Shown: positions 40,010 through 52,360 of the stretch, piece by piece
How the letters are laid out: each line of letters starts with the position of its first letter
How positions within the stretch are numbered: the stretch's first letter is position 1
NCBI GenBank assembly: GCA_001599815.1
Contig: BCIA01000002.1
Coordinates: 3,011,626-3,075,625 of the forward strand
Length of the DNA: 64,000 bases
DNA from: Furcasterigmium furcatum
Taxonomy: Eukaryota > Ascomycota > Sordariomycetes > Glomerellales > Plectosphaerellaceae
Reading direction: 5' to 3'
Translations under genes and position numbers: made by a program
Notes under the pieces: generated by a model
Databases searched by the model: none
What the model saw: the letters and a program-made list of their open reading frames with translations, nothing else
Told to the model about the DNA's origin: nothing

Positions 40010-43000
40010 TCAACCCCTTCCCACATACACAGGGATACCATATACACACACAGCTCCGGCCGTGATGTACCGGAACCGACACGCATCTCTCGACCTCTCC
40101 ACGGCCTCCATGAGAGAGGCCGCGCCCTCCTTGCCCGTCTCCCTCTCCGACCTTCGAGACCACTTGTCCGTGGGGAACGTGCCCTCATCGCACAGCCCCC
40201 ATTCCTCGAACAGCCGCCCCGCGTACCGGTCAATGTCCCTGTCCGTCACGTCCCACAGCGTGCCCACGACAGCCGGGCAGCCAGACATCATGTAGTTCCA
40301 CACTGTCCCGTGCACCTCGAACTCGCCAGCGTCCACCAGGCTGGCCGAGCTGCATCCCATGAGAAGCGCAGTCGCCCGGCACTTCTCAAGCTTCCGAATC
40401 GTCTTGTTGCGGATGTACTGAGCTCCGGATCCGTGTCCAATGTACACGAGGACGTCAGAGTCCTTGAGCGCGGTCTCGAACTCCGTGTCGCTTGGGGCCT
40501 TGGCCACAAAGTTCTTCCAGTCGCCCTGGAGCGTCGCCAATGGCTTCTCGAAGGTCTCTTGCGTGACCTGGAGGTCCTTGCCCGGGTTGAGCATATACGT
40601 TCCCTTGGCGGAAGATACGGTGTGGCCGGCCCGGTCACCCTCTTGTTGTTGTTCGAGAATGAGCCTCCGCAGACACGCCATCGAAGGAACCCGAGACGTG
40701 GCCTGGCCTTGCATGCAGGGTAGGCTCTCCCAGGGGAAGGCGTGGAGAGGCTTGTCCAGGACGAGAATCGTGTGCGTCGCGTCCGTCTCGTTGGCCTGGC
40801 TCTGAGCGGCTTGGTGATACGCATGCAGCGCATCCATAGTGTCGACCGTCATGGCGTCGAAGTCCAGCTCGTCGTAAGCGTTCCTCTCTCCGTGGAACTG
40901 GAGAATATCCACCACAAAGTACAGCAAGTCCTGAAGAGCTTCCACCAGGTCACCCTCCTCCGAGGGGCAGCCCAGTCCGATGAACAGCTCCAGGATCCTG
41001 GTATCCAGCGTGATCTTGGCTGTCTTCGCCGCCTTCTTCCCGCCACCTTGGCGTCGGGACGGCAGATGCTTGTCCAGAACCGTGTAGAATGTCTTCTGGA
41101 ACTTGGCGAATAAGCCGGCCCGGTGCTGATGCTGAGAGAAGATCCCCTTGAAGCCATTCAGCCAGACTTGCTCGATCATCTCCACGAGCTCCTTCATCCG
41201 GTTGTCCAGCGTCTCCCTCTCCTTCCACCAGGCAGCTTTGGCGCCGGGCACGCTCCAGTCTGTTCCCTTGCTGTGGCATGACTCGTTGCTGTCTTGAATA
41301 ATCTGCTGCAACAGAGCGCGCCCATGCTCGAAGTCAAAGACGTCGATATCAACATCGCGAGACGATGCCCGCTCAAGAGGGAGTCGGAGGACAAATGGCG
41401 TCCTCCCAGCCTCAAGCCTGGTAATGCACAGATCATGTCGGTTGTCGCTGAGAGAAATCGAGATGGTCCTCCACGCCGGGGGGATAATGTTGATGTACTC
41501 GCGCTGAAACTTGGCCATGTCTGTGACCACGCTATGAGTAGAATCGTCATCGATTGCCACGGTCACGGGCCAGCTGAGGTCACTGCTCCGTGGCTTGTCA
41601 CTGTCGACGAGAACGGCTCTACGCTCTCGCTTCCAGGTGATGTTGCGAGCCAGCTCCATCGAGCATGTAGCGAAACCAGCATGAGGTAGTGTCGCAAGGT
41701 CGTGTCCAGAGGCGGCAGATAGGAAGATGGTTGTGCTTTGCAGCAAGGCAGCGATGCGGTGGATCAAGTGGCCATTGCCTGTGATCACAGCCCTGGCGTG
41801 AGCTTCCGTAAGGTGTTGCAACGCTCGCTGAAGTGTCTGGACGAAAGAACTCTGCACCTTCGCGGCAACTGCTTTGCCCCTGGGTCTCCGTGTCGCCTCT
41901 GTAGCGGTCGCAGCCTTGTCGAGAGTCGCCTTATCCGAGGCGGGCGCAGTCGCCACTGAAGGGAACGATATGGTCGAGTCCTGGACGACGGCAAACACAG
42001 AGTCCGAGATCATCTGCTCCAGACTTTCTCCGATGAGGCAAGTCGCTGCGTTGACTTGGGCCTCCAAAGGCTCCTCGGACATGGGCGCGATCTGCCTCGC
42101 TTCCTCCAAAAGTGCCGAAGCCGCCGTCCACTCGCCCTTGCTGATGAGAACAAAAGCTTTGCGGATAAACATCAATTTTCGAAGAGCCGGATACTTCTCC
42201 TCCGTGGACGCATCGGCGGGTGTTGGTGTTGTCCTCGCTCGTGCTTGTGTCGCTGGTCTCCTCGTGGCCCTCGTCACGGGCGCCTTCGCTGCTGTTGTTT
42301 TGGTTGTCCTTGTCGTGCGAGTGGTTCTTCCAGCTGCTGGCTTCAATGTGAGTTTCTCCATCTCTCCGGCCAGGCCTGCTGCGTTCCTGGCTGCGTCGGT
42401 GGTCTTGCCCAATGATTTGAGCATCTCCTCGGCAGCCTCCATCAGCTGTGTTTCGTTCTCATGATCCTTCATTTGACCATAGGAAGCGCTGAGCTCACAG
42501 GCCAGACGAAGCACAAACAGCGTAGGCCGTTGACCTGACAGCACAAACTCCCTGGCAACTTCAAGCGAGGGCAAGCCCTTCTCCGGGTTGTTGGCCTTGA
42601 TCCAGAGTGCTCCAACCCAGCTGTGCGCCTGACTGATGTAAGAAGGAGAATTGATGCCGTTCGCAACTTCCAAGGCCTTCTCGGCATAGTAGAGCGTCTC
42701 CGTGAACATGCCCAAGTGCTGATAGACAGCAGACAAGCGCAAGAGACTTCGCAGTACTGCCGCTCCCAGGACCCAGAAGTCAGGGCCGTCGGAAAGCCGA
42801 AGAGTCTTTTGCGGAATGTTCGATGTTACGCTCTCCTTCATCGAGGGGTTGGCTGGTTGGTGGCCTTCGAGCCTCGTCCAGGTCGTGTACAGCATCCGCG
42901 TGCTGTGCCTCGCATGATGGAGGGCCTGGAGGGCCTCCCCCTTCTCCAATGCAATCAGGGAGTACATGATGTGTGCGCGAGCAACAAGCAGCTTCTCCAG

Positions 43001-46000
43001 AGTGCTAACAGTAGTGTGGTTGGTGTTCTTTTCGAAAGCAGCCCTGGCGTCATCGAGAATGGCTTCGCTGTAAGACTGTCAGCTGAGCTCGGTGCATTCT
43101 AAAACAACAGAGTACTTACGCCTTTTCACGTTTGTGTGTCGACAGGTAGTACTCGACCGCAGAAAGATGAAGGTTCGCTAAAGCCGTCCCACAGACAGAC
43201 TGTTCGGTGATGGGCAGCTGCGAAACTTGAGAGAATATGCTCTCTGCCTTCGACTCGTAGCCGAGAGAAACATACGTGTCGGCGAGGCTACTGTAGCTGA
43301 GAAGCAGAGACCTCAGCGATTCTTCGGAGCTCAAGCGAGAGAGCTCAGCCGAGAATTCAGAAACGGACACTCTCATCTCGTCATCTCCCTTGAGAGCGGC
43401 AAACTGTGCTAGTGACTCGAAGTGTTTGAGCAGACGTTCAGGGTAGTCGATAACGGAGACCAGATCGGCGTTTGACTTGCAGCCACCCAGGATCTTTTTC
43501 CAGGCAGACATGGCGTGCTCCAGTTCCGTTTTCGAGGAATCTGAGTCCGAATCGACCATGGCGAGCATCGAAGAGAAATAAGCTTGAAGATGTGGCATGT
43601 AGCTGGTTAAGGAGGAGTCCTGGCCAACTTGGCTCGCTCGATACCCTTCCAACGTTTGTTCAGCCTGGGTTCGCAGGTCTTCAAACCGGTCTCTCTGATC
43701 CAAATTCATCGTCATGAGCTGCAGTAATGTCCGTAGCCGGCGAATAGGGAACCGCTCGACGGAGTAGATACGCAGCAACGCATCTGTGAGAGAGCCGGAC
43801 ATCTCGGTGACCTTGGAGCAGCCGGTGGTGTTTTCAGCATGAATGATATGGACAATATGCTCCAGGACAGCAGCGCGCTCAAGGTCGGGTAGGAAAAAGG
43901 TCCAGTCGTTCCAGGATTGGTCGAGCTTCACCATGGAAACCAAAGTCCGGGAGAGTGTCTCTGCCCTGTGATCAGCAGCCCAGACGACGGAAGGGGCTTT
44001 GTCGCTGAGCGCCGAGGCGACCTGTGCGAGGACGCCGTCTTCTACCATGGTCGTGCAGATGGCCTTGAGAGCATCCCGGGCGTCGTCTTGCCGCCCAGAT
44101 CTCTTGCATATCGCGGAATATCGCTCCAGCTTCTTTGGCAGCGTAGCTCTCTCCTTCTCTTTCGGGGACCGGTCCTTGGCGACATCAATGGACCGCTTGA
44201 GTGACCGATACTCCAGTTTAATGTCGTTTTTCCGTCGTGCGCCGTTGCCGAGAAGAAGGTAGAGCTGCGAGACTTTGACATGGTAGGTGTTGGATCCATC
44301 GCCCTTGGGCATGGGAAGGTTTATCTCACCCAGCCCCTCGATGAGCGCAATGCAGCTCTGAAGGGCAGCGTCTACCTCGTCCCAACCCACCGTTTCTTCG
44401 TCGATCTGTGCCTTGATGACCACCATGGCGGAGTCCAAAATCTGCGCTCCGTGAGCGGCAAGGCCCTGTCGTCGCTGTTCGAACCGGAGGATCTTCTTGG
44501 CATCGCCGTCTCGGCCCGGTGCTTTTCCTAGCCAACGAACCGAAAATCGAGGGAACTGCGCAGGCAAAGCGCGGCAAAGCTCGACTGTCCGTTTCATCTT
44601 CGGGTCACTAGTCTTAACACCAGGACCTGCGTCGTCCATGAGTAGCCTCACGGCGGCTCTCCGCGCGGCACAGAGGCTTTCCATCATGTCGTCCAGCTCC
44701 GAAGATTCCCCCCGAAGTGGACTCTGCATTGTATCCAGAAGCTCTTCTAGCAACGGCTCGACGGTTGTTGCCTGAACCGACTCCTGCTTAAGGGTCGATG
44801 CAAGGAGACGCGCGGCGACGGAACAACACTTTGCAACGGAGTCCTGCTGTGGCTCAAGGAGCTGACGGAGCTTAGAGAACCAGGAAGCTGCTTCTGCATG
44901 TAGTGAGGCGTTCCCTGCAATGAGGCCCAAGCTCTGGAAGATGCTGGCAGTGGGTGATGTGGAAACCGTGGACGGCTCCCGACTCTGTTCGCCGGCGATC
45001 CTGTTTAGGCGCTCAAAGGAGTCCACGCAGACTTGATATGCGCTTTTCTTCGGAACGGGGCATCGTCGTTGAAAGGTCGATAGACACTTGGCGAATGGTC
45101 TGAAGAGCTCATCGTCAATACCGGCCCGATGGCTCGCCATGTCCCACCAGCGCAGTCGATATTCGAAGGCAAGGGCTTGGTATTCGAGAGCGATATGGGG
45201 ACTTGGACTGAGTCTGGCCTCCGTCGCGATGGCGTCATCTGCAGAGGAGATGCTTGGTGATAGGGATAAGAAAACCTGGGAAAACTGCTGTAGTTGCCGG
45301 GCTGCCTTGGCTTGAAGCTGTGTCGACTCGGATGACATGCGTTGTAGAAGCTTCTGCGGTGAGGAGGGACAGGTGTCTCTGAGCATGGGAAGAGCGGATT
45401 CCGTCAGAGCAGCGTTCTTCGTCTCTACAATAAGACGGAGAACTTGGAGTTGCGTGGCAGCGGCGAGTTCCAGGATAGCGCCAGAAAGATCGGCACCTTC
45501 AAAGTCGAGGAGGTCCGCGAGGGTTCTCGCCGGCTCGGGTTTTCGCCCCCCCAAGGTGTCAAGGCGTTTCTTTAATACCACCGTCTCTTTTTGGGCCTGG
45601 TCGTGGATGCCTAGCGAGATCATTGCGCCAATAAACCGCGACATGCCCAGCTCCAGGTGATTCGCGGGGAGGGCTTTCTTGCCCGCGTCTTGGACTGATC
45701 GGAGGTAGGAAAAGGCAGCCCGCAGGCATTCGACCGCAGGCAGACATGCCGCGGCGGTTTCTACTGTGTTGGGAGTTTCCTTCGCTGCTTTCGGGTCCAT
45801 TGGCGAGGTCGATGTTCGGTTTAATGTTCGAGGTTGGAGGGGGCTCATCGGCGTCGAATTCGAACGGCGCAGTCGCCTTCGTTCAGCGGGAGGTCGGGAT
45901 TCTGCCGGCGGGGGCTTTGCTGCCGCAGTCAGAGCCTTCAGAGCCGAATTGACAACATGCACTGCCAGCGCCTTCTTCTCATTCTCTGGAAGCTCGTCAC

Positions 46001-46223
46001 GGGATGTCTTGCCGGGCGCTGGTTTCGTGGTCGCGGTCGTCTTTGTTCGTGATGTTTTGGCAGCTGCTCTTCCTGTCGACGAGGAGGGTGCGTCGGTCGT
46101 GGCATCTTTGTAGCCTTGAGCAAGTAGCTCTTTGAGGTATGCTATTGTGGTTGGAGAGCATGTCGCGATAGATGTTACTGCGGTTTGGACGGCGTCGCTC
46201 TTTGTTTGTAATGAAGAAGCCAT
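40010..46223 (-). CDS. Separase (2 exons)
   Basis: CD-clan cysteine protease that cleaves the cohesin kleisin at anaphase (Esp1; Aspergillus BimB, fission yeast Cut1). Exons are 43120-46223 and 40010-43067, joined over a 52-nt intron (GTAAGT donor, TTACAG acceptor, phase 2), giving 2053 aa. The long N-terminal part is helical-repeat-like and poorly conserved, with Lys/Thr/Ser-rich low-complexity patches. The C-terminal protease has catalytic His1913 in YIGHGSGAQY and Cys1940 in LLMGCSSASL. The preceding segment FPWESLPCMQGQATSRVPS and the following GTVWNYMMSGCPAVVGTLWDVTDRDIDR are diagnostic. A nearer acceptor (GACAG) would break the frame, so the later one was used. Confidence 0.96.
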
Positions 46224-46832
46224 GTCGGGGTTGGAAGCTCAGGAGCTAAGCATGCCGTCGTTAATTCCTTGGAAAGATTCGAGGCGACACCAACACCAGG
46301 AAATGGAAATGCGCAGGCTGATGGTTTTTGGGCAATGCAGGATGTCGTGACGTCGCGAATCCCGAAATACGGTCCAAGGATGTGGGATGGACGGATGGTG
46401 GAGTTGATTGATGGAAGCTCAGACAAACTCGCGGTTGTCCGGACAACGTGGATGACTAAGCTAATTTGACTTCATCAGCGACTTCACCCTAACCCCAACT
46501 CTCCTTGCTCCAAGTATCCCACGAAAATCTGCCCGTTCATATGGACCGCCATCAGTCTCCCGATGCCCTGAATTATTGTCAGTCAAGATGTGTGTTGCAT
46601 CTCACTTCGGATCATCATACCTTGGTCTTCATCTTGCTCCAGATCCGAGGGTTCGTCGCCAGGCGTTTCTTTCCGATGCCCGTCGCCCATCCTCCGTCGC
46701 CGTGATGCTCTCGGCCACGGCGTGACTGTCCTCACGGACAATAACCTGAACCACATCGTTTCAAATACCGGTGCATTGGAACCCTCCTTAGTTTCCGGTT
46801 CAATCACGACGGTCGAGCCGAAGGTGAGATGG
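46224..46832. other. Intergenic, separase promoter and downstream of the dynamin-like gene
   Basis: The minus strand contains a 90-codon frame (46583-46852) that overlaps the dynamin stop in another frame. Splicing at GTATGA near 46615 could extend it, but there is no family match, so it is not called. The remainder shows nothing. Confidence 0.5.
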
Positions 46833-49022
46833 CTAGGGCGATCTCTTGACATGAAGCTTCCTCAGGCGCTTCAGTTCCACCAAGGCGACCTCCAACACCT
46901 GGCGCTTCTCCTTCACAGCGAGTCTCTCAGCGGCCGTGTCGCTACTCTCACTGGCAATGCGCTGGACCTCGTCATCTCCCATGTCGACCACGCCCTCCGT
47001 GGTAAAGATCCTCGGCAGCCTCTGGAGCAGGCACTGCTCTATTGCGAGGACAGAGACATCGTCGACGTATTTCTTCATCGCCACCTGGCCCTGGTCAGTA
47101 CATGGTATTTTCAGAAGTTTCTGCACAAGTGTTACCTTGTAGTAGGCCTGCATGGTGTCAACCGCCAGCGAACAGGCATGTTGATCCATGTCCGGATCAA
47201 TGCCATCTTCCAGCGAGTCTATGAGGGCCCGAGGATTGAAATTGTATCGTGTCTCGCTGTTTGGCAGGGTTCTGGCGTGCAATGTTTCTCCGAGGATATC
47301 CTCCGGTTTGCGCTTCAACCTGTTGGTTTGTTCTTTCTGGATGTTCTCTGTCGAGTCCAGATTGTAGGTGATCGGATGGCCGGAGATATGGGGCACAAGG
47401 AGCTCGCGAAGCTTTCCCTTGAGCGAGCTCTTGATGGACTCCATGGCGGGGCTGATGACTCGGACGAGCAGAGCCTCGGCAATCTCCTCGCTCGCAACGT
47501 GGTGAAGAATCAGGCAGAGAGTGTTCTCAGCGTTGGAGACGGCGAGGTCCGAGATCTCCGCAGTAAGCTCTTCCCAGGGCGCGCATTGCTCGCTAAACAA
47601 TTCAGAGACAACCAGAGGATTGAAGGTTCCGGGAAGCTCTCGACCGCGGCTCCTCTGCATCAGCTGCCTGACCTGCTCCATGTAATCTGACCGAGAAATG
47701 CCCTCGGGAGCCGTCGGTTTCTTCTGGCCTGATGCTTTCTCGTTGGCATACTCGACTATCTCAACGGTGTGCCCCTTCTGGCGCATGTCGTCCGCAAAGT
47801 CTGCGAGATTCTGCTGAATGACGGCGCGCAAGCGCTTGCCGTAACCAACCTCCGTGGGGTCCCTGAAGAAAGTATCCATGTACTCTCCGTTGACGGCAGC
47901 TATGACAAGCTTGTGGAAAGCCCCACTGGTTTCGATCAGATAGCGGCGCTGCTGGGACAAGGTAGCCCGGGACGCTCCGAGCTGCTGAATCCCGAGCTTG
48001 CACTCGTCGAGCCCGGTCTGTACATCCTCGAGGAAGCTTGGCAGTTGTCCTATGATCTGCTCTCTGAGGAGGTTGCTCAGTCGGGTTTTCAGAGAAAAGA
48101 TTCCCATTTGAGATTGCTTCAGCGTCGTCCATATGCCTTTGGAGAAGAACTTTGCCTCCTTGGTGTCTCTCTCCGCGGTCGTGTTGAAGCGTTCGGCGAA
48201 GCTCCTGTTCCGCAGGACATGCCAACCCAGGCGGAAGTTGACGTTCTTGTTGTCGGCCAGATTGACGTAGAACTTCTCGCTGTCGGATCCCTTCTCAAGC
48301 GTGTCCGGCTTGGTGATGAGGCCGAGCGTGCGGTCGCCTTGGGGATCTACCGCACGGGTAAGCTCCGTTACACCTTGCAGGGCAAACTCGTTCTTGGCCG
48401 AGACAACCGCCAGTATGATGCTGCGCTGCCTCTTCATATACTCCAGGACGAGATCCTTCACCATGGCGGCGTCTATAGCAGACTGGTTCTGGTCGCTGGC
48501 TGAGAACAGGCCGGGAAGGTCGACGATGGTGAGATGGGGCTGGGTCGGCCCTGAGATCTCAGTACGGAGAACATCTTTGCTGAAGACGTTGCCACTGGTG
48601 TCGTTCAGGCCCATGGCGGGTTTGGCGTCTTCCACAATCTGGCAAATGTCCAGGCCCTCCTGGGAAACGACGAAGGCGCCAAGCTTTTCCTTGTCGGCAT
48701 CGGATCGATCGTGATCGGGAGAGATGCTGATTTTGACTTGAAGGTCAGCCTAACGCCTCAGGACGAGTTCCGTCGCAAACCGCGTGCAGAGCGCGTCTTT
48801 GGTTGGGAAGGATAGGCCCGAGATGGCTTTCAGGACGGAACGCTTGCCGGAAGACTGGTCGCCGCACACGATTATTTGCGGAAGATCAACATAGCGACTG
48901 ATGCCCTTGGAGCGAAGTCGGTCGATGACGTCCAGGAGCGTCTTGTGATATTTCGACTGCAAGGACACCGACATGTCCTTGCAGCTGGACGCAGCCTTCT
49001 CGTCGAGCAGGATCGAAACCAT
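46833..49022 (-). pseudogene. Dynamin-like GTPase disrupted by an in-frame TAG
   Basis: Resembles fungal dynamin-family large GTPases (Mx/Vps1-like), about 710 codons. The frame starts at 49022, is interrupted by TAG at 48750-48752 directly after RFATELVLRR, and continues in the same frame to 46833. A 51-nt intron (47085-47135, GTAACA...GGCCAG) gives YYK|VAMKKYVDDV in the GED region. G3 (VDLPG) and G4 (TKPD) are intact, as are the middle domain and GED. The P-loop reads GDQSSGKRS, where the family has GKS: the Mg2+-coordinating Ser is replaced by Arg. No GT-AG intron of usable size removes the TAG. The simplest view is a decaying gene; a sequencing error or stop readthrough could explain the TAG but not the Arg. 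Confidence 0.75.
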
Positions 49023-49723
49023 GGCCACAGTCCAGGACCCGGGTTTCAGGTGCACCTTGGGATAACTATGGAACTTGCGGTTTGTTGTCGAGTCGAAAAG
49101 GTGTGAACGCTGGGGGGTGAGTTGTGGGTTGGTGAAGTGGCTTTTGTCTTCAGAGCGGGAGCTGGGGAAGATGCCAGAGATGTTCGGAACCTGGAGCCTT
49201 GCAGTTTTCCTGAGTGTAAGAGGGCGAGAAGATATTTCCAGGTAGGTAGATACTTATTGATTCACTAATATAAGCTCATCACTCAGCACTCACGACCTTG
49301 CCTACCACCTCCGCTGACTGCTGGAAAAAGTCACAACGTCCGTGGGAACACATGAGATGAATTGCCCGAAGAGGGCTCCTCATCTGCGTTCTGCTCGCTC
49401 TGCCGCAGTGACATGGAGGGTTGTTCGGGTTCTTTCCAGCAATATCCGACTGAAGTAATGCCTTGGATAGTTTCCCTCCGTCTTTTTAAGCAACTGCTTT
49501 CCCACGGATAGACATGTGAAGTAGAGGCATGTGATGAATGATTTTGATTGTTTGTTCGGGCTCCAGCCACGCCGGGCATGAAGAAATGATGAGTTCAAGG
49601 CCGGATAGACCTCAAGCAATGAAATCCCCAGAACGCCTGCCAAATCCCTCGACGGCTTATGCAGGGCGACGCCAGAATGATACAAGCCCACGATCTTCCC
49701 CCTCCAACCTCCGCCTACCAAAT
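49023..49723. other. Intergenic between dynamin-like gene and cation transporter
   Basis: Promoter of the dynamin-like gene and 3' region of the CDF gene. Short frames on the minus strand (49331-49721) have no family match. Nothing further is seen. Confidence 0.55.
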
Positions 49724-51438
49724 CTAGTCATGCTTGTGGTGCGCATGGCCGTTCTGGTGGTTATCCCCATCCTCTGGCTCCGGCGACGACCGCTGGCTCA
49801 CGTCACCTGGGATATACTCGTCAAACTTCGGCGCCGCCGGGGCCTCCTTGGGGATGAACCGTACGCGCACCCGCCGTGCGCCTCGGACGTTGGCGCCCAC
49901 CTGCGTTCGGACCTCGTCCTCGATCTCCCGGGCGAACTCGACCGTGCTGCCTCCCGGCAGGACGAGTTCAATATCAATCAGGTAGTTCTGTCCCGACTTG
50001 ACACCCGAGACGTCGTGGATCTCGACCTCGGTGACCGTTTCCAGCGCGTCCAGCTTCTTCTGCACCTGTCTCCGCACCGAGTCCTTGATCTCGTCGTCGA
50101 TGCTCCGGTCAGCCAGCTCGTGGAGCGAACTGATTGTGTTCTCGGCGCCGGCGCGGATGACGAGCAGGGAGATGAACAGACCACCCACGGGATCCAGCCA
50201 CGAGGCGTTTTGGAGGAAGTTGGCGCCCAGGACGGCGGCCAGCGTCACGATTCCGGTCAGACTATCGACGCGGTGATGGACGGCGTTGGAGGCGAGGACG
50301 GAGGACTTGCGTTCGCGGGCGACTTTCATAGCTGTTGGGGCAGATGTGAGAAGAGGACCAGCCAAAGAGGAGGGGGATTGGTGCATTCTTGTCACTTACT
50401 CGCATGATAGAGCCATTCCTTGACGGCGACCGTGCCTGCCGCCAGCCAGGCTGCGTGTAAACTAGGCACATCGGGATGGGCGCCGTGGCTATGAGAGTGG
50501 CCGTGGTGGTGCATGTGGGAGATGGCCTCTGCAGCGGCGGCAGCGTCCATGAAGAAATGGGCGTGTAGGGTCAACAGACTGCTCCAGCACATGAACAGGC
50601 CGCCGCCCAGCAGCATGCCCGAGACGCCGAGGGAGCCCAAGCTCTCCACCTTTCCAAAGCCAGACGGGAAGGCATCGCTGGGAGGCTTCAGGCTCCAGGA
50701 GACGGTGGCCAGGGTCAGGATGTCGGATGCCAGATCTGTCAAGCTGTGCCAGGCGTCGGCGATCAGGGCCTGGGAGCCAAAGGCGTAGCCGCCAGCGCCC
50801 TTGGCAAAGGCCGCGGCGAGGTTGGAGAAGAGGCCGATACGCGTGATACGGACGCCGGCGTCGTTCTTGTTGCGCGAGGTTAGGTAGACATTATCGTGGT
50901 GATGGTGGTGGTGGCCATGGTGGCCGTGGGCCCGTTTCTGGTCGGCGCCCATGATGGCGTTCGGGCTGTAGGGGAAAATCCGCTGTCGGGGTTTACGCGG
51001 TGATGGCTGAAGGCTCGTGACGGTGTTTCGCTGGTTCGCGGAGGAAGCGCAGATGTGACGTCTGGCGACGGGGGTGGTGCGACGGGTCGCGGTGCCAGTT
51101 AAGTAGGCTGGCCGGGACAAAGGCGCCGAGGGAAGAGAGGTCGAAAGAGTCTGGTAAACTCGGGACGTCGGAGAGAGAATGGCCGTGGTGGTAATCTTTG
51201 AATTGGGGAAATGTGGCCTCAATAGGCTGTGTTGAATGAGGCTTCGGAGGACAGGTCTCCATGAGTACGCATGCGCAGACGTAAAGGTTGGCGCAGCCGC
51301 GGGTTGCAATGCCGGAGGTGTGGCGACCCGGGCAGCATCAGCACGGCGCGTACAGTGGAGGGAGCGCCGGAGACGCGACAATGCGAGGCCCTGGAGGGTG
51401 CTGCAGCGCCCGCGATGGGCGCTGCCAGTGGGTAGCAT
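49724..51438 (-). CDS. Cation diffusion facilitator, probably mitochondrial (MMT-like, 2 exons)
   Basis: Metal/proton antiporter of 548 aa. Exons are 50400-51438 and 49724-50331, phase 1 (GTAAGT donor, ACAG acceptor); the joint gives LYHATMKVARERKS. About 160 residues precede the membrane domain. They start MLPTGSAHRGRCSTLQGLAL and are rich in Arg, Ser and Thr without acidic residues, as in mitochondrial presequences. The two metal-site motifs are DAWHSLTDLASD (TM2) and NAVHHRVDSLTG (TM5). The C-terminal cytosolic domain follows (KLDALETVTEVEIHDVSGVKSG). Three His-rich patches are present: before TM1 (HGHHGHHHHHHD), in a loop (HMHHHGHSHSHG) and at the C-terminus (HAHHKHD). The yeast Mmt1/2 relatives export iron from mitochondria; zinc cannot be excluded. 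Confidence 0.88.
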
Positions 51439-52360
51439 CTGGTCGGGTGGGGGCCGGGGGCTCAGCCGCAGTGACGTCCCGGTCGCTAGGTGAAGCTCTG
51501 GGCTGGGCTGGGCTCGCTCTTGTTCGCTCTCCTCCTCGGTATCTCACCAATTTCCGACTCCTCGCAACCCCGCCGCCTCAGGAGGAATAAACTCAGGCAC
51601 CTTGAGGGCCGATCGGCCTGCGTCCTCCCCAGGCACTTACTTAACCTCCGCCTATGCGCCTCTTGGTCGGGTCGACCACCGAAGCGGGGATTTCGGAGCA
51701 GGGCTTGGTAAACGGCTGATGCGGGGGCGCTTCGTCCTGCATCGGACAGGAGCAGCCGAAGATGATGAATTGGTCCACGGCAGGAGACGACGACGAATTG
51801 GTGGTTTGTGTGTGACGAAAAGAGTCGCTCGCAGGGCAGAGGGCCGTCGGACTTTTCCACGCCCACAGAAGCAGAGCAGAGCCCGTCCACCGACAGAGTC
51901 AACAGGGCTTCGCGGGGGCCTGCGCGCTAGATAACGCGCGGTTCTCGGAACAGGGGCATTCTGAATCGGACGACTTTCGCTCGGTGACGTCGGCGTTCCG
52001 ATAGGTGTCGTTTTGGCCCCGCGGATTGGGGACGGGCCTGGGCGCCGGGATGCCTGTGCTGCCTGTGCATGGATGGGTACATGGCTCATGGCAAATGGAT
52101 CCAGGGGGAGACGGCGGATGGGCGATGGTCAGCGTCGCGCGGGTCGATGGAGGAGCTCCGCCAAAAGAGGTCAAGCGTTCGCGAGATGCCTTTGTCATCC
52201 AGTGGACCTCCGCTGGACCCAGGACGATGTGATGACGCCGGTGAAGATGGAATGCAGTCTCATGTTTTCGATAGGACGGACATTTTGATATTCATCTCCC
52301 GAATGCTGTCAACGTAAACCAGCTCCCATATATATAACTTACCCCCTCCCCTCCGCCCCA
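51439..52360. other. Divergent promoter region, CDF gene / sirtuin
   Basis: No gene recognised. A TATA-like TATATATAA (52329-52337) ends only 23 bp before the annotated sirtuin ATG. If functional, it would place transcription start at or after that ATG. Confidence 0.55.

Noticed and set aside
46583..46852. 90-codon minus-strand frame overlapping the end of the dynamin-like gene
   Set aside because: A plausible GTATGA...TTCAG intron could extend it, but the composition is not clearly coding and it overlaps the GED end in another frame. Transcript data would be decisive.
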